NCBI GenBank assembly: GCA_020746105.1 | Contig: CM036657.1 | Location: 5,984,235-6,048,234 of the forward strand | Direction: 5' to 3' | DNA length: 64,000 nucleotides | Origin: Trogon surrucura | Taxonomy: Eukaryota > Chordata > Aves > Trogoniformes > Trogonidae | Shown here: piece by piece, positions 25,501 through 34,500 of the stretch | How positions within the stretch are numbered: the stretch's first letter is position 1 | Layout: each line of letters opens with the position of its first letter | Made by a program: the position numbers and the translations under genes | Notes under the pieces: generated by a model | The model's input: the letters and a program-made list of their open reading frames with translations, nothing else | Database searches by the model: none | Told to the model about the DNA's origin: nothing

Positions 25501-28500
25501 GTGATTCTAAATTGTCTTGTACGAAATTTAAGTTATTCGGATTACGGGTGGTGGTATAAGGAAAAGAATTTAGAAACAGGAGGAAAATACCAAATTGAAA
25601 ATAGGTTCCAATCGATAGTCTTGATCATTAAAAAGGTGAGCAGGGAAATTGATATTGGACGATATTGGTGCTGGATAGCCCAGGATGATTGGTGGGTTAA
25701 TGGAATGGCGACGGTGTATATAAAGAAGAAAAGAGTGGTTCGACAGGTTGTCGAAGATGGTAAACTAGCTAAAGCTGGGAGTCAAGAAAATTTAATAGTA
25801 GGACTAATTAGAGATTTTGGACAAATTCAGAATGCAACAACCATTACAGCATGTTTACCTATGCCGCATGCAGCGGGTGATCCCATACCCTGGGGAATTA
25901 TACCAGTTCTCGAAATGCCCAAAATGTTACAGAATGTTTCCTGGAATTGTAAATTTGTCACTACCGCAACTTATGAATGGGTAAATGTTTGTATATTGAT
26001 TAGCAAAACAAAAATAACTAAGAAACAGTGTGAGCAAAAACCAGGATATTATGGATGGATTGAAGACCCGAAAATTAAAGGAAATTGTTTAATTCGAGAC
26101 AGTGTAGTGCACCCTCGAGGCCCTGATTTATGTAGTAAAATGAGAACTCGGGAAAAACAAGAAAAGCGAGAGGAAGTGTGCCAAAATATCACCAATTCTA
26201 CAACGATGAAACAATGGCAAACAATCTGGGGACCAAGCCTGTTAGAAACATATAGTTATATTGGACCAGTACATTGGTGTATACATTGGAAGGGAAAGAA
26301 GAATCAAACTTATTCACAGATGTATAAGGAAAGTAGTGAATGGAGAAAAGAGACACAGCTAATAGGGGATTGGAATTGTACACAAATTTACACTTGTGAC
26401 ACTCCTGATGAATATATTGGTTTAATGCCAGTTCGAATGCTACTGTAATTGGGTTGTGAGTGTAGAGGTTATAATCATTCCATCAGAGAAAGTTTAAAGC
26501 AAGTTGATTGCAAAACAGCCACAGTAAGGAGTCCAGGAAATCTGGTATGGGTAATGGGACATGGACACTGGACCACACATATGGCTGTCGATGGGCCAGC
26601 TACTCAGATTACCTTGGGAGTCCCAACACTTTGTCCATTCTGGAAATATTCAAAACTCACCACAAAGGAAATGCGGGGAAGGCAAAAACGGGATATTGGT
26701 GATGATATCGACAACATAGGATTAGGAAATGACGAGTGGCACGAACCATCTTCAGGGGTTAAGTTTGGGTGGGTGTTAGAATCTATATTTGCACAGGTAT
26801 CAACATATCGGAATCGGGAAATGTTGTTTAAATTATTGGGACAAACTGAAAGGCTTGCAGCAGTAACTATGAAGGGATTTAGGGATTTGAATCTACAACT
26901 ACAAGCAACCACTAGAATGACAATACAAAATCGAATGGCCTTGGACCTGATGTTATTAAAGGAACATGGAGTTTGTGGGTACCTGCATGGTAGAATTGAT
27001 CATTGTTGTGTGCACATCCCAAACGTTACTCAAGAAGTTGAAAAGGACATTAGCCAATTGGAACAAATCGAAGGGAAAGTCCATGAAATTCAGAAGGAAG
27101 CAGAACACAATTGGATAGGAGAAATATTCAGCTCCCTGGGAATTCGAGTTTCTGGTTGGATATCATCTATTGTGCAATATGGAATCATGATTGTTGTGAT
27201 TATCATTGTTGCCTTGATTACGTATAAGTGTCTTTTAGGAATGATCATGAGAGAAGGACAACATACTCGGAGAGTCATGAAGGCGATGACGCGCAGAGAA
27301 GTGATATTCCCGCAGAACCACCTGCAACCCCATCCAGACAACCCACCCGCTTACCAAGAGACGACAAACTAAATGGTTGAGCATCCTTGCGAAGATAATC
27401 GAAGAATGCTCAAAAGGGGGGACTTGTTGCAAATAAAGTAGAATTAAAATTGTAGAAGTAGTTAGGTTAAGGCTTTGACTGGCCAGGTAGGCCTTATGAG
27501 AATAACAAGTCTTGGGAAACAAGAAGGAGTGTGCTGAAGAAGAAGGAACAATGATCAAAGGAATCGGTAGTGCATATAGGACAAACAGAACTAGCAGAAA
27601 TAACGAACAGTTGCTTAGGGATAAGAAAGGTGTATTGTATAAAAAAAGGGGTTCTGGTGATGGGGATCAGTTAACCATTATCCTTAGGTTAGACAAGCAT
27701 GAAAATTTATAAGTTTGGGGGGTGATTACCAATTGTTATATGTATGATATATGAGACTAGATGTAATTACATTAAGAAAACAAAGATGTAGAATTCTGCA
27801 TGTAAGCCAAATTGTAAAAGGTATAAAAACTGAACAGAGAATGAGGGTCTTCGGAATCCTGACTTGGGACGCTAGTCCTCAGGTTTCCCGGGCCCTGAAT
27901 AAAGCACCGCATAAACTGACACTCTGTTGGTTTGTGTCTCTGTTTACGGGCAACAGTCTGGCCGATGTGATGGTGTTGAGTCATAGGCTGGACTTGATGA
28001 TCTCAGAGGTCTTTTCCAGCCTCAACAGTTCTGTGATTCTGTTTCATTTTCAGAGCAGGTTTTGAGCTCTTACGCAATTAACTAAGGTATCGCCCCTACT
28101 TGGAAGAATAAGAAAATAAAAACATACTTCTGAGTAACTGCTTAGTAGCTGAGCAAAGTCCGTTCTGTGCATTGAATGGAAATAAATAGCATGTGAACAT
28201 GTAATTAGAGACAATTGCAATGTATATGCACAAAGTGCTTGAAATAAAATGGCACAGGAAATCTTAATTATAGCATTTCCTAACATCTGAGCATTTCACT
28301 CTGAAAATGGAGAGTCCTTTTAACACATGGGTTTTTTTCCCCCTCCAGGGTAATAATACACAACCTAAAATATGGCCAGATTCTTCTGCCATTTTCTTCT
28401 CAGGTGTTCCCATTACTTGCACCACCACAAGCTGAATTTGACCAGGATGACATTGTTCAGATCAGTTTACAAAGCAGTTCACATACCATCTGGATAGAGC

Positions 28501-31500
28501 CGATCTTTCTGCCTCTTTTTTTGGTGCAGAGTGTTTAATTATAATCATTAGAAGGATCTGATAAAGCATCACTTTATGTTCCCCCCCTCCTTTTTTTCCC
28601 CTGTGTTGCTCCATCACCTTATAGAACCTAAGGAGCAAGGATGACAGAACTCATATACTGTGTTACATATATATATATATATATATGGGTGACTCACTTC
28701 TCCTTGGGGCACATCTACAGTTTTGCCCAGTGACAGATATAAAAACTTTCCTCTACTTTGTTGCCATCCCATGAGCAGCAGCAGCACTCACTTGGAGATG
28801 GTAGGTGGTGGGCACTGTCACAGGAAATGGGGATGGAAGGAAGATCTGAAGGTGATCAGTCATCTCAGACAGCCCAACCTCAATTAAAATCTTCTGGTGA
28901 AGAAGAAATAAACTCTCGTTTGTTTCCTTAAATCATCTTCTGCATTTAGTGATGACTATCTGACCTGTTAGATAGCAGTCTTATCCTTCACTTAGCAGCC
29001 TATGTGCCATAAGCATGACAACTCTTGAACCTTGCGTCTGAGCATCAAGATGCTTTACAGCCATCCATGGCTAGAAGGTGATGGTTTTGGTTTTCTTCAG
29101 CTAATATGCTTTGCTTATTCACCTCTGAGCCCTGGGAAAACACCATTTCATAGAATCATAGAATCATAGAATGGCCTAGGCTGGAAGGGACCTTAGAGAT
29201 CATTTAATCCAACCTCCCTGTCATGGGCAGGGACGCTTCTCAACTAGATCATGCAACATATGAGGACCGAACGGGAATCGAACCTGCGACCTTTGGTGAG
29301 CACCACGCTCAACCGAGTGAACTAAACCAGCCCTCATGCAGTATTCTGCTTTGGACCCTTCTGTAGACCCACAACGTTGCTTCAGGAGCCTCAGCATCTG
29401 ATTTTCAGGCTGTAAACGTACTGGTGCACCAACATCTCAGCAGTGCTGTTATTGCAATTACTTGTGCAAGTTAATAATGGCCATTTATCTCTGAGACATC
29501 TCTTCAGTCCTTGATCTCAAAGCACTCTGTGGATTTTCACATCTATTTTGTAGACAGGGGATATGGGAAGGCAGAGAGGAAGGAGTCAAGGTCATGCATC
29601 AGGGAATGGACCCAAAGCCTCCTGATTTCCAGCTGAACCTTCCATCCACCTAGGAACAGTCTTTACATAATTGGATAAATTTCCAAAACTGTGATGCAGA
29701 ACCTGGAAAATGCTCAGTCCTGTGGACTCTCACCCTGGTTGTGTTCCTGCCAGTTGCCTGCTGTGTTTATCCTCTGCCAGGTTTTGTGTCTGTCTAGCAC
29801 ATGGCTAGCACAGGGCCAGCAAAGGTAGTCCTCTTTGCTTCACCTTGATGTGGGGTGTCTTGTTAGGGGGTACAAGAGCACTGGAGCTGCTGCCTGGTAC
29901 ATGGGCTGTTCTGGGTAAAGGACTTCTTCATTTAACTGTCCCCTCACGTCCCTTTATCTGCTGTTGGGCAAAAGCAGTTTCACAGCTGCTGGAGGATGTC
30001 TGGATTGCTCCAAACAAGCCGTGGCACTCGCTGCCACTGTCCTCTGCACCAGGGGAAGAGAGGTTTGAGGCTGAAATGGGGAAGCCACCCCTGTGCTCTA
30101 ATTAGCTTTGCTTTGGCAAATGTGAAGACAATGGTTATTAGAGCACCAGCTTTTGTAATTATGATAAAGTGAATGATGTTCAAAGCACTTGTTTGCTGAG
30201 AGACTCTTTGGATGGAGAGACAAGGGATCAACTAATTGGATTATTGGATGGAGATGCTACTTCAGGTCTCCTCCCATCCTCTCCCCATGGCATGGGGATA
30301 GGGTTGCAGTTTGTGTGCTGGATTGGGCAGAGCTGTGGCATTTGCCAGGGTCTTGATCATGTCAAGTCCTGGGATTGAGCTGGGTTATTTTTCTGGAGGA
30401 AAAAAGTGCCCAGACTCACCAAGATGAGCCCCAGCACGGCTTGCCTGGACCAGGCTGCATGTGGGCAAGTGGGATCATCAGGGATGTCCTACTTCATTGG
30501 TGTTGGCAGTACAGCAGTCTCATCCTGAAATTTCTTAAAACCTTTATATTTTCTGCACAAACAGCAGTTCTGGAGTTCCCTGAGGCTTTGGGTTCAGATG
30601 AAGTGCAGTCTTCCTTGTCTCCCTGAGTCCTACCATAACCTGGCCTGGGAGACCTACAAGGAGAGCATGGGCACATCAAATAATCCCCAGACAGTGCCTA
30701 GCTGGCTCCTAACAACTACCCAGAATGGTCCATCGGTGTGTCCCCTGAGTAATTAGCTGTATTCCTGCAAAATATTCAAGGCAAAATGTAATTGTTTGCA
30801 ATGATGGCAGCACCAGGAGGACCTGGTCTGGCCTGGTTGAGTTGCTGAGCCTGAGTGTTGATTGGAGCCACCAGGATGCTCTTGCTTTGAAATTATCAGG
30901 CTGCATCTGTGCAGCTCTTGATCCTATCTAACACAAATGCTAACTGCCATAAAAACAACCCCTCACTCCTTCATGCTGGTCAGGTGGGTGATTTGGAGGA
31001 AATTCCCTTCCAAGCAGTAGTCTCACCCCAAGTTGAGGAACCCACAGCAGCCCAGGGCCCACCACTGCCTTGCTGTAAGCCATGCAATAAAACTGTGCGG
31101 TCAATGCCCTATCTTCATCATCATGCCCACAGGGACCTCAGTGTCGATGCAGGACTGACTTACACCCAGTTCCAGGTATGGCCAGTTCCTCAGCCCTATC
31201 AGCATTACTTAGCTACACCTAGGATGCACCATTTCCCCAGGAGCACATCCTCGATGCAGATGGTAAGTGAAACTCTTTTACTGAGAAATGTTTTATGCAT
31301 TGTCTGACAGAAGGCAGTCAAAATAAAGGCTGCTATCTTTCTATCACTTGTCTTCTGTGAATCCCGCTTCTCTCTGGCCATAAGAAGGAGTGTCTGCAAG
31401 GATAATGTTGCATCATTGCACTGTGGATTAAAGGAAGGAAAGAAAAGCTCCTCTGCTCTGGAAAGATTTGGTCTGTTGTGTGCAGCACCACGCTCACAAG

Positions 31501-34500
31501 CTAGTATGCAAAACCTGGGCAGGATGAGAGATGCAGCAGTTATTACTAGTAATATTATTAATATTGGAACAAATACAGCAGTTATTACTAATAATATTAT
31601 TAATATTGGAACAAATTGTGGTCTCCCAGGACTTTTTGTATGCAGAAGGATTGACAGTAGGTGACTCCCTCACTGGGCTCAGCCCCCAAGGACCATCTCT
31701 GATCACTTTATTGCTGTCTACATCAGCTTTGATGCCCTCTGTAAAGGTTTTGCATGACCTCTTCCAAAGGTGGAAATGGAGTTTGGTGAGAAGATGGACT
31801 GACTGGGGTCAGTTGCTGGCCTTTCTCTTAGCAGGGTGCTGTATTTGGAGCTGAGCCATGCCAAGCACTACTAATCCTTAAAACATCCTCAGAAATCTCA
31901 CAAGGGCATTTTTCTCTCATTCCCATAGTCAGACCCTGACACTCGTGTACTACAGCGAGGCTTAAAAAAATCAAAACTTGGATTCAGAGAAATCCCCCCA
32001 TTTAAAACTAAATAAAATCTCTTTTTAAGCTAATCCATGTTGAGAGTTCAGAACTGCAATATTATAGAATTGTAGAATTATAGAACAGTGTAACATATTG
32101 TTTATTCAGAAGAAATGCATGTTCTTAGTTATCATCTAAACCCTCCTTTTTTGGATATTAAAAGGCTTCGATGGGGGAAGGTGTCAGTCTGCTCTTTCAT
32201 TTTGAATTTTTAAAGCACTAAAATTAAATCAAGGTACATAAGGGATTTCTATGTGCAAGTACAGGTGGCTTTATTTTTCTCCCTCACTTCTCACAGGTTG
32301 TTAATGAAATCAGAAATTACCCTTATCCTCAGCTTCAGTTACTTGCTCTTCAGGGACTGAACCCCAGCAGGCACACATCCGCTGTGCAGGAGAGCTGTGA
32401 AGTATGTATCTTGGGGACTGGAATTATTACATTTTTAAGGGCTGGGAATCTATGCACGCTCTGGCATAAACTGGTAAGACTGGTTTGTGGCACAGCAGTT
32501 GCGTTGAGTCTTGCAGCAATTTTAGTAATAACTAGGAGGCAAAGGGGTTGAGTGGGTTTGGTAAAAGATGGTTTACTCCTAGGTGCCTGGGTCTGGCTTG
32601 GGTTGACTCTGGCTCCCTTCATGTCTGTGAACAAAGTGCTCCAGTTCTATAGGTTTTCCCAGCCTGTGAAACGGAGCTCAATTTCCCCTCTAATTTCTAA
32701 AATATTGGATTTCCAGCTCTCTGCCTTGAACCCTTAGTTATTGATCCAAAAGCCAGGCCTCAGATCCATCATTAAAGCATAACTGATTTGAGTTTGGTGG
32801 ATATTTCCACTTAGGAAAGGGCAGGAGGGAGCCTCGGCCCCCAGCAGATAGAGTGGGATGGTGGGACCTCATGCCCCAGGAGCAATGCTGACGGTGTTTT
32901 GCTGCTGTTCCTGTGCCTCAGGAGCTGCTGCAGCTGGAGGACAGGCTGGGCAGCATGAGCTGGGGTGCCATCCAGAACACCATCGAGAGGTTCACCTTCC
33001 CCCACAAGTACAAGAAGGTGAGCACCCCAAAACTGTGGCACAGCTGCCAGCCCCTCTTAGTTGGCCTGGGGTTGTGGGCATGGAGCTGACAGAAAGAAGG
33101 GCTTTGATGGGTCACAGTCCTTAGGGTCGGCAAACTGATGCCATCAATTGAAATATTCCATGAAACGGGAATATCTTGTGGGGCTCCTGGGCCAAAGCAG
33201 TGGTTGTAGCTCAGCTGGCTGTTTCTTACTTCTAGACTAGGAAGCTGTGGGCCAAATTTTCAAAAGGGTCTCAACCTCCTCCCACCCAGTGGGTGCAATT
33301 TCCCCTCTGTCTGCACCTGGTAAGAAAGTGTACACACCAAGGGGGCTTCGTGCATGCAAACTCACCCCATTCTGCATGCAAGAGGTGCTGCCCATGCACC
33401 TGTGATGAGGGTGCTGGCTCCATGGTGTGGGGGCACTTGTCCTCCACTTGTTTTGCAGGAGCTGTCTCCTCTGTTGGAGCTGATCTCCTGCCCATGAGGA
33501 AATGGGTGCCATGGTTTTGGGTTGTGCTAAATAGAAAATGGAAAAAGTGCTTGTTTACATAGTCATTTCACATGTTGATCATTCCCGGATGGGCAGTAAC
33601 AAGTAGGGATGTTGTATTGCCCAGGTTGGAAGTGAATCAACTTCTGCTTGTGCTTATCTCACCACATCTCCAGTGGATTCAGAAAAATTATATTAATAGA
33701 AATGGATGGGAGGAGAAGAGAAAAAGGGAGAGCTGACAGGCTAAGCACTGCCCCAAGGAGCAGTGTGGGATTGGGCTAGTGGCCAATCTGGCATGGCTCA
33801 CAGTGGTTGCCCTTCCTGACAGTGGCGGCACCACACGCTTTAAGGTCTTCAGGAGAAGCCTCCAGCAAAGGAGACCATAGGGCCATCCCCACTGCAGGGA
33901 GGACAGAGGAGATGACGAGGGGCTGTGTTAAGGCATCAGAGGACAGGCTGCTCCTTGGGGGGCATTATCACCAGCCCCACCACTACTGGCCCCAGGAGGA
34001 GACATGCTGACCAGCATCTTGTTGGCGGCATCCTCCCCTCATTGGCTGTTTCAGATGGGCTGCCTTCCCCAAGCTGGAGGATCTGGTTGATAGATGAAGC
34101 TCTTATTATTTGCCTTCTTGCAACTACCCAGACTTGGGAGAGCATGAGAAAGCCAAGTCCTAACCAAATGATACCTTTAACCTTGCTGCAGAGAAGACCG
34201 CAGGAGATCAAGGCTGAGCAAGAGGATGGAGAGGAGTCAGACATCGATGAAAAATGCACAATCTGTCTCTCCATGCTTGAAGATGGAGAAGATGTTAGGT
34301 ATGATCCTTCCATCTGCTCTTCTAGTTCTCGATGCCATCTGAATTGTGTTTATTGGGATTAATGTTGGTGGGGTTGTCCCTGTTCTTGTCCTGACAAACT
34401 CACTTGGGCTGTTGCAAGGTCTGGGAAACCAAATGCCATTTAGACAGATGTTGGTATGGGCTGTAGGTAGGAAGAGCTCTGCAGTAGAAGGAGTTTTTAC

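Larger units (their letters stand above)
19638..27955 (+). mobile_element. Gamma-type provirus 1 with Ig-domain envelope, + strand
   Basis: A full-length provirus with 531-bp LTRs and a 4-bp target duplication (GTCT at 19634-19637 and 27956-27959), the size typical of gammaretroviruses. Order: LTR, PBS, gag (large deletion), UGA, pro-pol (intact, to 24754), env (two stops), polypurine tract, LTR. The two LTRs show 3 differences by eye in 531 bp, so it is young. It sits in the RNF165 intron between exons B and C, in the gene's own orientation, inside a CR1. Its sister copy is provirus 2 (45934-55199). Confidence 0.96.

Noticed and set aside
29261-29334. A tRNA-Ile gene
   Set aside because: The head is altered in the anticodon arm and fused to a CR1 tail, so it is a SINE.
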